Source of the DNA: Bradyrhizobium nitroreducens
GTDB taxonomy: Bacteria > Pseudomonadota > Alphaproteobacteria > Rhizobiales > Xanthobacteraceae
Length of the DNA: 64,000 nucleotides
Direction of reading: 5' to 3'
Assembly: GCF_002776695.1 (NCBI RefSeq)
Contig: NZ_LFJC01000003.1
Location: forward strand, 1,149,016 to 1,213,015
Positions 27,390 to 35,758 of the stretch are shown here, piece by piece; within the stretch, counting starts at the first letter, position 1, and every line of letters begins with the position of its first letter. The notes beneath the pieces were generated by a model. The model saw only the letters and a program-made list of their open reading frames with translations, was not told where the DNA came from and searched no databases. Both the position numbers and the translations under genes were made by a program.

Positions 27390-27664
27390 CTATTGTCACA
27401 GCTGATCGGTCGGTCGGATTGCGTCGATCATCTTCCGGCTGCTCGACCCGGGCCCAGTGGCAGGGCATCGGGGTCAGACGGCACAGGCGACGCTTACACT
27501 CCAAGGTATCCGGAGCGATTTCAACCGCCCAATACTCAAGTCCATAGCCTCAATTTGAAGTGGAATACTCCACAAAGTGCAGGATTCTTAAGGGCATGCG
27601 AGGTAATTTGAGTGCTGAAAATTGCGCCAATTGCAGATGTTCTCTATTTGTTCTAGGATATATC
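27390..27664. promoter_or_regulatory. Divergent intergenic region between STAND and NA37-like genes
   Basis: A 275-bp region between two genes read away from each other. It should hold promoters for both. No clear consensus pair or long inverted repeat is obvious by eye. The AGGATA box at 27653 is the ribosome site of the right-hand gene. Confidence 0.4.
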
Positions 27665-28714
27665 ATGGCCTTCCTTACGGAGCAGGAGCTTGAAAGCCTG
27701 CGCATTGATCAGAGTGTGTTCCATATCGTTGGCCCGGGTGAGGAGCACTTTCAGCTATTGACGGCCTTCGATGCCGGACGACATGCGGCCTTCTTTTTGG
27801 GCCGTGTTCGATCCGTCAACAGCGGAAACCGGTACGAGTTTTTGGAGGATGCGCCGGTCCGGGCCCAGCTCGCTCGCATCAGTCGGGACAAGGCGACTTT
27901 CCAAGAAGAGAGTGAGAAGTTGGCGACAGCATTCAACCAGGCCCACGGGGGAAGCACTGCGGTCGGCGCGTTCCTGATTTTTTCGCTCTCTTGTTCGAGC
28001 GGTCGCCTGTTTGCGCTTCTGAAATTCGAAGACGAAAAGGTTCTCAGCTACGACTACGATGTCAGCCGTGGACGCGCTGGAAAGCCAAAGCCAACCTTTG
28101 GCGAGATCGAGCGAACGTTTGTGCAGAACCGGAACGCTTTGCAGAAGGCAGCACTCATCAAGCTGCATCGAGAGGGAGACCAGATATGCGTTATTGATCG
28201 GCAGAACCCGCAGCGGCCTGCTGCCTATTTCGAGCAGTTTCTGTTGGTCCGCCGGCAGCGCACGGAAGAAGAGTTGACCAAGACAATTGTCGATGTCACG
28301 CGCAATATCGCCCAAAAGTACAAAGACACGCTTCCGCCGGACACGATGAAGAATTTGGCGCAGCGTCTCTACGATGCAAGCCAGTCGGGCGGTTCTGTCG
28401 ACGGCGAGAACGCTGAGAACTGGTTGAAGAGTATCTTTGGCCCCCTCCCCGACGACAGTCCCGTAGTGACGGACTTTAAGGCAAAGCTGAAGCGTGAGGG
28501 AATGGCCGGAGAGTCGTTCGTTCTCCAAAAGAACGCAATTCCTCCACCCAGGAACCGGCGGGTGGAAACAGCAAGCGGCGTCAAACTGACCTTCCCTATC
28601 GGTTTGACACCTTCAGTCGTTTCGGTGAATCGCGACAAGGGCGAGATCATTATCAAGGACACGATCACACTCGATGACTTCGAGCTCAGCACATCTGGTC
28701 GAACGCGTACGTGA
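27665..28714 (+). CDS. Nucleoid-associated (NA37/YejK-like) protein
   Basis: A 349-residue protein resembling 37-kDa nucleoid-associated proteins. Around residues 100-130 the sequence AVGAFLIFSLSCSSGRLFALLKFEDEKVLSY fits the central strands of that family, and a DRQNPQRPAAYFEQFL segment fits the next conserved part. The C-terminus (KLTFPIGLTPSVVSV) is beta-rich. ATG 27665 has an AGGAT box 8 bases before it. The last 41 bases overlap the next gene, a membrane protein, so both are made together. A DNA-binding protein paired with a membrane protein recalls Kiwa defence, but I see no direct KwaB identity. The family assignment is tentative. Confidence 0.55.
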   Translation: MAFLTEQELESLRIDQSVFHIVGPGEEHFQLLTAFDAGRHAAFFLGRVRSVNSGNRYEFLEDAPVRAQLARISRDKATFQEESEKLATAFNQAHGGSTAVGAFLIFSLSCSSGRLFALLKFEDEKVLSYDYDVSRGRAGKPKPTFGEIERTFVQNRNALQKAALIKLHREGDQICVIDRQNPQRPAAYFEQFLLVRRQRTEEELTKTIVDVTRNIAQKYKDTLPPDTMKNLAQRLYDASQSGGSVDGENAENWLKSIFGPLPDDSPVVTDFKAKLKREGMAGESFVLQKNAIPPPRNRRVETASGVKLTFPIGLTPSVVSVNRDKGEIIIKDTITLDDFELSTSGRTRT

Positions 28715-30110
28715 GCTGGTCGCAGGCGGTGCGTTGGCGGACGAACGTGTCGACGCCCTCGTTCTGCGCGGGCGGCTGTCGTCGGCCGATGCGCAGACGG
28801 CTTGGCTCGGATTCGCGGACGATGTGCCGTCGCCGTTCACGTCGGTGCAAGTTTATAATCCCGCCCTCGGTGGCGACCTACTCACGGGCGATGTATTCGA
28901 CTCAGCACGCGAGATCGTGATCACACTTGGAAAACCGGCCGCCGAAGGCTGCGCGTTCTTCATTTTCCAATCCAGCATTCCACAATATTTGACGCGTCGG
29001 ACGGTCTTGGCGCAAGTTGCGGCCTCCGACTTCAATCCCGCTCAGGCATTCCGCACGCGTGGATTAAACGTCGCTCCATGGAATCTTGAGCTACCGGCCG
29101 GGCCTCCGGAAGCGCTGCCTGACGCTATCAATCCTTCTCGATATGTCCGCGATTTTGTTCCGGATCGCGAGGTAGCCACTGATCTCAATCCATGGATCCT
29201 AGTAGCGGCGCCAGCAGCGTCATCTGCAGCATATCAAGCTTGGGAGGCCGTTGCGGCCCGACGCTTGTTGGGCGGACTCGTGTCCCGCGTATGGCTTGAG
29301 GACGGTCAGGTCTGGTTGCAGGCCGCAGCCACACCTCCAATCTATCGTATCAAAGCTGACGATCATGCCCTGCCCGGCGCACGCCCGCAGCTGACCGAAG
29401 CGGCCTCGTGGGTTTTTCTTTCCGGGACCGACATCGAGGCGCGCCACCTGCTCTTCTCCGGAGAGCTGGCTCGCGCTAGCCGTCCTCAGCAAGATCTTGC
29501 GACGACACTGGCACAGGCGCTCGAGGCAGCGAAAGCCGCTTATGAGGCTCATGTCCAATCATCGAGCCGTGAAACTCTGAAGGCGCTTGCCGATCTCCGC
29601 AAGACCGTCATTGATGAAACCCAGAAAGTCGCACAGCGAGCACAGGATCTCGCCGCTACCCTCTGGCGCGACCTGGCCGTCTCGGCGGCGCCGTTCATAT
29701 TGAAGATCCTGGGCGATGCGACCAAGACGCCAGGCGTCCTGGTTTCATCTTTATTCTACTTTGCGGCTGCGGCATTCATCGGTCTGTCGTTCGTTTTGCA
29801 ATGGCGGATCAATGCTTCTTTCTTCGAAAGTCAGGCCTCCTCGCGGCGAAGCTGGATGCAAAGTCTTTACAGTTACATTTCCGTCCGCGAGCGGGAGGAA
29901 ATAGCCGAGGCGCCAATCGAACAAGCGATGAAAAACTACCGGGAAACCCGTGGGGTCTTGCTAGTAGTCTATGCACTGCTGATCGCGGCTCTCGTTGCGT
30001 TTGGCGTGCACACACTAAACGATGTTACGCCCTCGCCTTCAAAACCTACCGCAACCGGAGAGACGATTCCCGCGCAGATTCAAGCACCGCCTTCCAAGCC
30101 GCCGCCGTAG
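28674..30110 (+). CDS. Membrane protein of a two-gene system with an NA37-like protein
   Basis: A 478-residue protein of unknown function. The first 330 residues look soluble: a mixed domain, then a coiled-coil stretch about residues 280-335 (LEAAKAAYEAHVQ, ADLRKTVIDETQKVAQRAQ). Two membrane helices follow, near residues 358-378 (SSLFYFAAAAFIGLSFVLQW) and 432-452 (GVLLVVYALLIAALVAFGVHT), and a Pro/Ser-rich tail ends it. The start lies within the end of the upstream gene (41-base overlap), which argues for joint production. A likely arrangement is a membrane anchor with a large cytoplasmic part that receives a signal from the NA37-like partner. Confidence 0.6.
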   Translation: MTSSSAHLVERVRELVAGGALADERVDALVLRGRLSSADAQTAWLGFADDVPSPFTSVQVYNPALGGDLLTGDVFDSAREIVITLGKPAAEGCAFFIFQSSIPQYLTRRTVLAQVAASDFNPAQAFRTRGLNVAPWNLELPAGPPEALPDAINPSRYVRDFVPDREVATDLNPWILVAAPAASSAAYQAWEAVAARRLLGGLVSRVWLEDGQVWLQAAATPPIYRIKADDHALPGARPQLTEAASWVFLSGTDIEARHLLFSGELARASRPQQDLATTLAQALEAAKAAYEAHVQSSSRETLKALADLRKTVIDETQKVAQRAQDLAATLWRDLAVSAAPFILKILGDATKTPGVLVSSLFYFAAAAFIGLSFVLQWRINASFFESQASSRRSWMQSLYSYISVREREEIAEAPIEQAMKNYRETRGVLLVVYALLIAALVAFGVHTLNDVTPSPSKPTATGETIPAQIQAPPSKPPP

Positions 30111-30141
30111 ACACTCCGAGATTTCCAACAGTGTCCGAGCC

Positions 30142-30768
30142 ATGCAATCCTATTCCCAGCGTGTTCGAGACAGCATCCTGCCTCTTTCGGTGGGAGACAC
30201 ACTGCCGAAAGCGTTCGAGGAATGGTACTTCACCGGAAGCACTGAGGATCACGAAGAGCCCAGCGAGACCTGCGAGCTGTGCGGCCAGGACGGCCTACGA
30301 TATCATTTCGAAATCAGCAACAGATTCACCGGACGTGCACTGCAGGTCGGATCGCACTGCATTCTGCAGTTTGACGTCGCAGTTTACGATGGAAGCCGCC
30401 GCCTCACAGCCAAGGAAGCCAAAAAGCAGCTCGATAGGCTTACTGAGCAGATGCGCCTCGATTCTTGCATCAAATCCCTTGAGGCACTCGCTCGCGCCGA
30501 GCATTCGAACATCCTCGACAACGCGCTTGCCTACTATCGGAAGAACAAGAAGCTGACGCCAAAGCAAGCGTTTGTCGTGTTCTGGAGGTTGCGTCGCAAT
30601 CGCATTGATCACTCGCCTTCGTTTTTTAACGTCACCCTACGCAAGAAACAGCACGTGACGGACCTACGAGAGATGGCAAGCGACAAAGTCCATTTTTTCT
30701 GGCGCGCGCTCACGTCTGCGCAGCGCAAGCAAGCCATGAGGCTTGGCCATCAACCACCGAAAGAATAG
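30142..30768 (+). CDS. Hypothetical protein with zinc-ribbon-like motif
   Basis: A 208-residue protein. The motif CELCGQDGLRYHFEI, followed by LQVGSHCILQFD, contains one CxxC pair and a later Cys or His that may bind zinc. The rest is helical and charged (KEAKKQLDRLTEQM, RAEHSNILDNALAYY). I have seen such CELCG-LRYHFEI proteins only as uncharacterised accessory genes. ATG 30142 begins the clean domain; an earlier in-frame start would lie inside the preceding gene. It follows the membrane protein by 31 bases and may be part of that operon. Confidence 0.5.
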   Translation: MQSYSQRVRDSILPLSVGDTLPKAFEEWYFTGSTEDHEEPSETCELCGQDGLRYHFEISNRFTGRALQVGSHCILQFDVAVYDGSRRLTAKEAKKQLDRLTEQMRLDSCIKSLEALARAEHSNILDNALAYYRKNKKLTPKQAFVVFWRLRRNRIDHSPSFFNVTLRKKQHVTDLREMASDKVHFFWRALTSAQRKQAMRLGHQPPKE

Positions 30769-30796
30769 CCGGCATCCGAACTGACGGGAGGACAAT

Positions 30797-31357
30797 TTGA
30801 ACGACGTTGCAATTGGCGCCATCGAACTGACCCCTGAAGAGAGCCAAATCCTTGAAGAGATGATACTACGCCAGGAGCTTCTCTTCGGCGACCATAGTCT
30901 GGCTGAGTGCAATGGCGAGCTTTCATTGGCGCTCATGAGATCGCTACTACAGCGAAAAGCAATACCCAAGGTACGGCTGAAATACTTCGAGGAACCATCG
31001 TTTCGTACCGGGCGCATCAAGGGCTCCTATCGATCCCTTTTCGAGCGAAACAAGACAACAGGCGATGATATCTACCGGCATCCGAACTTTCTCAGACATC
31101 TGCGATATTTTATCAACGGCACGGAACTGCCAAAGGAGGCTATCAAGATATTTGCTCAGAAAGCTCACTCTTGTGGTCACGTCGGCCCAAGCGACGCCTT
31201 GGAGTTGGGAACGCTGGCGCGAGATCTTACCCGCAAATTTGGCTTGTCGATCGACACGGAGCTAGCCGCCGAGGAGTTTTACAAGCTCGCGCTGGACTGC
31301 GGAATCTATCAGGGCCATGCTGCAGTCGTCAGAGACCGTGTGAAGGCCATGAAATAA
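30797..31357 (+). CDS. Hypothetical protein (186 aa)
   Basis: A mostly helical, charged protein from MNDVAIGAIELTPEESQILEE to VRDRVKAMK. It has no recognisable motif, signal or membrane span. The start is TTG at 30797 with a clear GGGAGG box 6 bases before it. It follows the zinc-ribbon-like gene by 28 bases, so it may be the fourth gene of the same transcript (NA37-like, membrane, zinc-ribbon, this). It converges with the nuclease gene. Confidence 0.5.
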   Translation: MNDVAIGAIELTPEESQILEEMILRQELLFGDHSLAECNGELSLALMRSLLQRKAIPKVRLKYFEEPSFRTGRIKGSYRSLFERNKTTGDDIYRHPNFLRHLRYFINGTELPKEAIKIFAQKAHSCGHVGPSDALELGTLARDLTRKFGLSIDTELAAEEFYKLALDCGIYQGHAAVVRDRVKAMK

Positions 31358-31491
31358 TCAGCAATCGATCGGCGTCGATAATGATTTCCTGGATAACTCC
31401 TAGCGAGCCGGGCCGGAAGCAGCACCAGCCTCGAGAGATCGTTCCGCTCGTGAATCTGTCCACGCGGCCAACTAGTCTTTATTCGAGCGCG

Positions 31492-32412
31492 TCAGATCGG
31501 TCGCAGAGCAGCACGAACCAACAAGTCGTTAAGCCGAGCAAGGCAGTCATGGCGACGCCGCTCAAGATCACGGGCCAAACGACGGTCCCGCACGTCGAGA
31601 TATCCACGCCGCTGTTCCAGGCGACCATCCTTGATCCCGGCGACGAGCAATCCCCGTAGCTCTGTCAATTCATCGTCCAGGTCCTTCAGACTCGCTCTCC
31701 AAGCAGGTTCTTCAAGGTACCGCCAACCGCCAATGGCCTTGCGGATGACATGACGGCTCTGTCGGTCGACGAGCTCCCCCGTCCGAAGCGCAGCCTGCGT
31801 ATCCTTCAAGGCCTGAAGGAAATCGTCGAAGTGTTCCTGCCCGAGCGGATCGGTGAACGCCGGACGATGGAAGGCCGTCGCGATCGTCTCAAGGATTAGG
31901 CGATCCTGGTCGCGCGCGTTCCGGACGCCAATGATCTGATCGTAGTACCGCCGCTGGAGATCGGAATACGTGTTCAGCCACGTAACATAGTCGTCCCAAA
32001 ACCAGATCTGCACCTGGAAGCGGCCCACCCCTCGATATTCCTCGTCGAGCAGCCGGGCCAGGCGTTGTGTCCCCGCGTCCCGTTTTGCCGTCGTTGCCAA
32101 GACCCAAACATCCAGTTTCGGCCGAAAGGCGAGCGCTTTATCCACTTCCGATCTGAGCAGCTTTCGGTTGATTGGACCGCCGGGAAGAGGATTGTTGTTC
32201 TCGTCCAAGTCATCGAGCCGCTTGCACTGCACGCCGATTGAACCTGCCCGAGTTCTAGCGGCGTAGACATCAACCCCGTCCTGAGCCTGTCCGGGTCGGC
32301 CGATTTTGTCCGCCGTCGCGATTCCAAAAACGAGCTCGACGACGGACTGGGTCAGATCCTCGAACTGCTGCCAATAAAGCGGCGGCTGGAAAAACTGGGT
32401 CACCTGCCCCAT
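31492..32412 (-). CDS. Restriction-endonuclease-like protein partnered with TrlF
   Basis: A 306-residue protein with an N-terminal Mrr-like PD-(D/E)XK nuclease: GRPGQAQDGVDVYA supplies the Asp, and SIGVQCKRLDD supplies the Gln-x-Lys variant of the catalytic pair seen in Mrr-like enzymes. A helical C-terminal half (about 170-306) has LETIATAFHRPAF and a charged end. The ATG at 32412 overlaps the stop of a 28-codon ORF (TAATG), which in turn overlaps the TrlF stop, so this nuclease is made from the TrlF message. A role as an effector of TrlF is likely but not shown. Confidence 0.65.
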   Translation of the reverse strand: MGQVTQFFQPPLYWQQFEDLTQSVVELVFGIATADKIGRPGQAQDGVDVYAARTRAGSIGVQCKRLDDLDENNNPLPGGPINRKLLRSEVDKALAFRPKLDVWVLATTAKRDAGTQRLARLLDEEYRGVGRFQVQIWFWDDYVTWLNTYSDLQRRYYDQIIGVRNARDQDRLILETIATAFHRPAFTDPLGQEHFDDFLQALKDTQAALRTGELVDRQSRHVIRKAIGGWRYLEEPAWRASLKDLDDELTELRGLLVAGIKDGRLEQRRGYLDVRDRRLARDLERRRHDCLARLNDLLVRAALRPI

Positions 32413-32498
32413 TAGCCAGATGCCTCCGCCCGCTCGAGCGCCATCTCACGGATCCGAATTGGGAGATGCTCGAGCAAATCGTTGACCACCACCCTCAT
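32412..32498 (-). CDS. 28-residue linking ORF between TrlF and nuclease
   Basis: Starts with the ATG of the TrlF stop (ATGA overlap) and ends with TAA whose last base starts the nuclease ATG (TAATG). It reads MRVVVNDLLEHLPIRIRE and then a short Arg/Glu/Ala-rich tail. It might be a real small protein, or merely a bridge that keeps ribosomes on the message. Both couplings and the absence of any other gap make chance less likely. The amphipathic helix pattern is compatible with a binding peptide. Confidence 0.45.
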   Translation of the reverse strand: MRVVVNDLLEHLPIRIREMALERAEASG

Positions 32499-35473
32499 CG
32501 CTCCAACCTCACGCGCAGCCTTCGCGCTCGCTCCTGGAAAGCACCCTCACCTCCCTCCAGGATGTCGCAGACCGCCTTCCTGATTTCTCCATTCTCCAGC
32601 CCGCCCGACTTGTATGATATTGGCGGCAGCGAACCGTGCGGATGCGGCCCGACATCGGCAATGATGATCTGATCCGCATCGGTGTTGATCACGAGGTTCG
32701 CATTGTGCGTAACCATGATCACCTGACGATTGGCCTTCGCCTCGACGAACAGATGAACCAACTCGTCGAAAACCGACTTGGGATCCAGGTTCTCCTCGGG
32801 CTGGTCGATCACGAGCGGCCGGTTGTCGCTGTCATCCAGCGCCAGATAGAGCAGCAAGAGCACAATGCCGCGGGTGCCCGGCGACAGTTTACGGATGTCG
32901 ACACCATCGTAATCGATCCCATACCGGATTGAGATGTGATCGGTACTGAACAGCCATTGCGCAAAGCGCTTCGACCACGCGCGAAATTCTTGCTGGTCGG
33001 TGTGCGCGACCGGAGAATGATCCAGCAGGTCCTTTTGATAAAGGCGTCGGAACTCCGCCATGGCCGCGATGACGCCAGCCGAATCACCGGTTTCCCACGC
33101 GCCCTTCAACACTTCATTCGCCTTCTGCAGCAGCGTGCCCTTGCCCCGAAATGCGCCGGCTTTCCTGAGGTCGATCAGACCGTCTTCCGCCTCGGAGGCC
33201 CATTGCTCCACGTTGGCGACACGCGTGACGGAGAAGGAGAGCTTCTTGAGCGTGCCGGACGCCGCGGCGAGCCGCGCCATAAGCGGCGCGTAGAGGTCCT
33301 CGAGCACAGATTGCTCCGCGACCAGCGCGTCGAAGGCTCTGCCATAAGCCTCCTCGCGCTGCGTCTGCAGCTCACGCGCCCGATCTCTGGCGCCCCGCGC
33401 GTCTTTCAGCTTATCAGTGAGCGTTTGCAGCGCTGCAGTCTCGGTCGCGATGCTGCCAGAAAGCGCTGTGTATCGCCGCTGCGTCTCCTTGTCGGCGCTG
33501 ACCAGCTTTTCCAGCCGCGCCATCTCCGCTTCAAGGACGGCTTGTGACAGCGTGCTCAGATCGACGTCGTCTCGAAAGTACGGCGTATTTGGATCGCTCG
33601 GCGCCGGCGTCGTTCCCTTGAGCTTGGCAATCTCGCCGTCGACCCATTTCACATAGCCGGCGAGATCGTTGTCGACGGGCCCCTTGTAATCCAGCAGGAA
33701 CGACGCCCACTGCTCTGCGGACATGCCACTGTGGATATAGCGTGCCTGGGCCTGTCTCAGCGCTTCAGGGGCCTGGTTGCGTCGCAGGTCCTTCACCTCG
33801 TCCTGCATCGCCAGAAAGGTCTGCCGCTGCCCGGCGAACTGGCGCAGCTTCGCCCGAATCTGGTTTGCGGCTCCGGCCAATTCGGTGTGACGCTGGGCTC
33901 GCTTCTCGCTACCAGCCGAAACGAGCTTCGCACGATCCGCCGTGTAGGCGTCGACGAGCTTCTTCTTTTGCGCAACCTGCCCCTCATAGGTCGCAATCAG
34001 CTTTTCCTTCTCCAGCTCGGTGCCGATGCGCTCGGAAATCTGCGACACGGCCTCGGCCTCGCGTTCGCGCGCGAGGCGATGACGCGACGCGCGGTGATCG
34101 AGAAGCTCGGCGAAGTCCAAGGTGCCGTCCCGAGCGTCATCTGGATGGGCCTCAAAGATCACCCTTTCGATTTCGCGCAGGAGGCCGTCCGTCAGCCCGC
34201 TCGACGAGCACAGCTCTTCCACGAACTGCTGCGACAGATACCGCACGCGCTCATAGCTGAACGGTCCGTTCGCATCCGAGCCATTGAGCGCGCGGATGCT
34301 CGGTTCGCCAGACGCCCAACTCACTTTGACCTTCCCATCGCCGACAAGGGGTCGGGCGCGGATGAGAAAAGAGGGATTGGCCCATTCCTCGGCGTTCCAC
34401 GCCTCGTCCGAGATCGAATCGCAACCCGCCGCGATCATATCGGCCAGCGCGGTCTTGCCTGAGCCGCGGGCGCCGATAATGGCGACCAGTCCTGGATTTA
34501 GCGGAATGACCGGCGTCGTCATCCAGGGCGCATCAAGGATCTCGATCCCCGAGATCACCTGCGATGGAGTTGCCGATGCCGGCGGCTCGGCGCCGACGTG
34601 CGCGCGGCCGCCCGGATCGATGCACGCCTGGCGTAGAGCATCGAACTCCAACCCACCCTTGATCCAGGAGAACCGGTCTCCGAATGGCGAGGCAACGTCG
34701 TCGAGCTTGTGTGCGTCACTCCCGTGCAGACAGGGTTTCAGGCCGCCGTATCGTGTTCGCATTTCATCAGGGGCAAGATCCCTTTGGCCGAGCCAGAACT
34801 CGCGTTGCGCCGGGCTGCTGGCAAAGATCACATGCGCGAAGCCTTCGATTTCGCGCCTAATCGTCTGGTCCGCAGCCTCCCGCACACCCGAAGTGCCGTC
34901 GGTCGCGCTGCCCGCAACTGCAATCAGGATGTTCTTCTTCGCCCATCCGCTCTCCGAGAACACCTCGCGCAACTTTTGGAAGTTCACCTTGAACTGGTTG
35001 GCTCCATAGGCCAACGCCGCGCGGTCGTCGGTGATATCCGGGTCGGCCTTCTTGCCAAGCCTGATGAGGTCCGCGCGCGTGCAGTCGAAGCGGTCCTGCA
35101 TGACGTTAAACTGCAAGCGCGACAGCAATCGCTGCAGTTCCTCGACGTGCTTCGGATCCTCCGGGCTGACAAACAAATGAAGATTGACGAAACCGCCCTT
35201 GGCCGTAGCCACATCAAGCCGGAGTTCAACATTCGGGAAGATCAGCTTGGTGTCAGGCAGCCGGCCGGCGGCCTTGTGCCTGAGCACCTCTTCATAAGTA
35301 TCCGTGACATAATAATCGGTGACGGCGATCGCCTCGATCACCGGCGAGGCTCTCTCCAGCGCTGTGAGATAGTCGTTCCAGGCCGTGGGGCCTCTGAACT
35401 GGTTGTTCATCACCGTGCCCGGTGCATGGATATGCGGCTCCCACCGCCGCCACTCCGATCCCCGACTAAGCAT
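32495..35473 (-). CDS. TrlF-type PHP-SMC ATPase
   Basis: A 992-residue fusion. The N-terminal PHP phosphoesterase starts at SEWRRWEPHIHAPG (HxH motif), with a later GSDAH that supplies further metal ligands. Next is an SMC/ABC ATPase head: Walker A is IIGARGSGKTALAD near residue 390, a long coiled coil spans about 490-830, the signature is LSPGTRGIV, Walker B is LVIDQPEENLD, and the H-loop VTHNAN follows. This is the TrlF family layout, related to RloC/SMC-type conflict ATPases; the PHP part may cut RNA or DNA when the ATPase is triggered. The ATG at 35473 has GAGGCGA before it. Followed by a 28-codon ORF and a nuclease in a coupled chain. Confidence 0.8.
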   Translation of the reverse strand: MLSRGSEWRRWEPHIHAPGTVMNNQFRGPTAWNDYLTALERASPVIEAIAVTDYYVTDTYEEVLRHKAAGRLPDTKLIFPNVELRLDVATAKGGFVNLHLFVSPEDPKHVEELQRLLSRLQFNVMQDRFDCTRADLIRLGKKADPDITDDRAALAYGANQFKVNFQKLREVFSESGWAKKNILIAVAGSATDGTSGVREAADQTIRREIEGFAHVIFASSPAQREFWLGQRDLAPDEMRTRYGGLKPCLHGSDAHKLDDVASPFGDRFSWIKGGLEFDALRQACIDPGGRAHVGAEPPASATPSQVISGIEILDAPWMTTPVIPLNPGLVAIIGARGSGKTALADMIAAGCDSISDEAWNAEEWANPSFLIRARPLVGDGKVKVSWASGEPSIRALNGSDANGPFSYERVRYLSQQFVEELCSSSGLTDGLLREIERVIFEAHPDDARDGTLDFAELLDHRASRHRLAREREAEAVSQISERIGTELEKEKLIATYEGQVAQKKKLVDAYTADRAKLVSAGSEKRAQRHTELAGAANQIRAKLRQFAGQRQTFLAMQDEVKDLRRNQAPEALRQAQARYIHSGMSAEQWASFLLDYKGPVDNDLAGYVKWVDGEIAKLKGTTPAPSDPNTPYFRDDVDLSTLSQAVLEAEMARLEKLVSADKETQRRYTALSGSIATETAALQTLTDKLKDARGARDRARELQTQREEAYGRAFDALVAEQSVLEDLYAPLMARLAAASGTLKKLSFSVTRVANVEQWASEAEDGLIDLRKAGAFRGKGTLLQKANEVLKGAWETGDSAGVIAAMAEFRRLYQKDLLDHSPVAHTDQQEFRAWSKRFAQWLFSTDHISIRYGIDYDGVDIRKLSPGTRGIVLLLLYLALDDSDNRPLVIDQPEENLDPKSVFDELVHLFVEAKANRQVIMVTHNANLVINTDADQIIIADVGPHPHGSLPPISYKSGGLENGEIRKAVCDILEGGEGAFQERARRLRVRLER

Positions 35474-35758
35474 TCGCCTCGCCCCTATGCGCACACGCGA
35501 TTGGCCCGCACGGTGATATCGGCGCCGCGGGGTCCCGCAACCGGCTATGGACCAGGCCCAGTGTCGTCGTCTGCACTGCAAGGCGCCGGACATTCGTGAG
35601 GACAAGTCGTTCGAGATACATAGACCGGCGACCAATTATTTCCTAGAAATGCACAATCAGGAGGCGAAAATTGCCTTCATCTGCTATCAAGGTGGTTCTG
35701 GACCGCGTGCATCGTCACAACGACGCCCTGCCGGCGCTGGCGGGCAAGATCGGGGGCA

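Noticed and set aside
27665..30110. Calling the pair Kiwa (kwaAB)
   Set aside because: KwaA is a small membrane protein and KwaB has DUF4868; here the membrane protein is 478 residues with a large soluble part, and I cannot show DUF4868.
34709..35599. Plus-strand frame opposite the TrlF gene
   Set aside because: Shadow of the PHP/ATPase reading frame, no features.
35473..35635. Longer N-terminus for TrlF
   Set aside because: The extra 54 residues read Arg/Cys-rich leader; the PHP start with HIH follows ATG 35473, which has a ribosome site.
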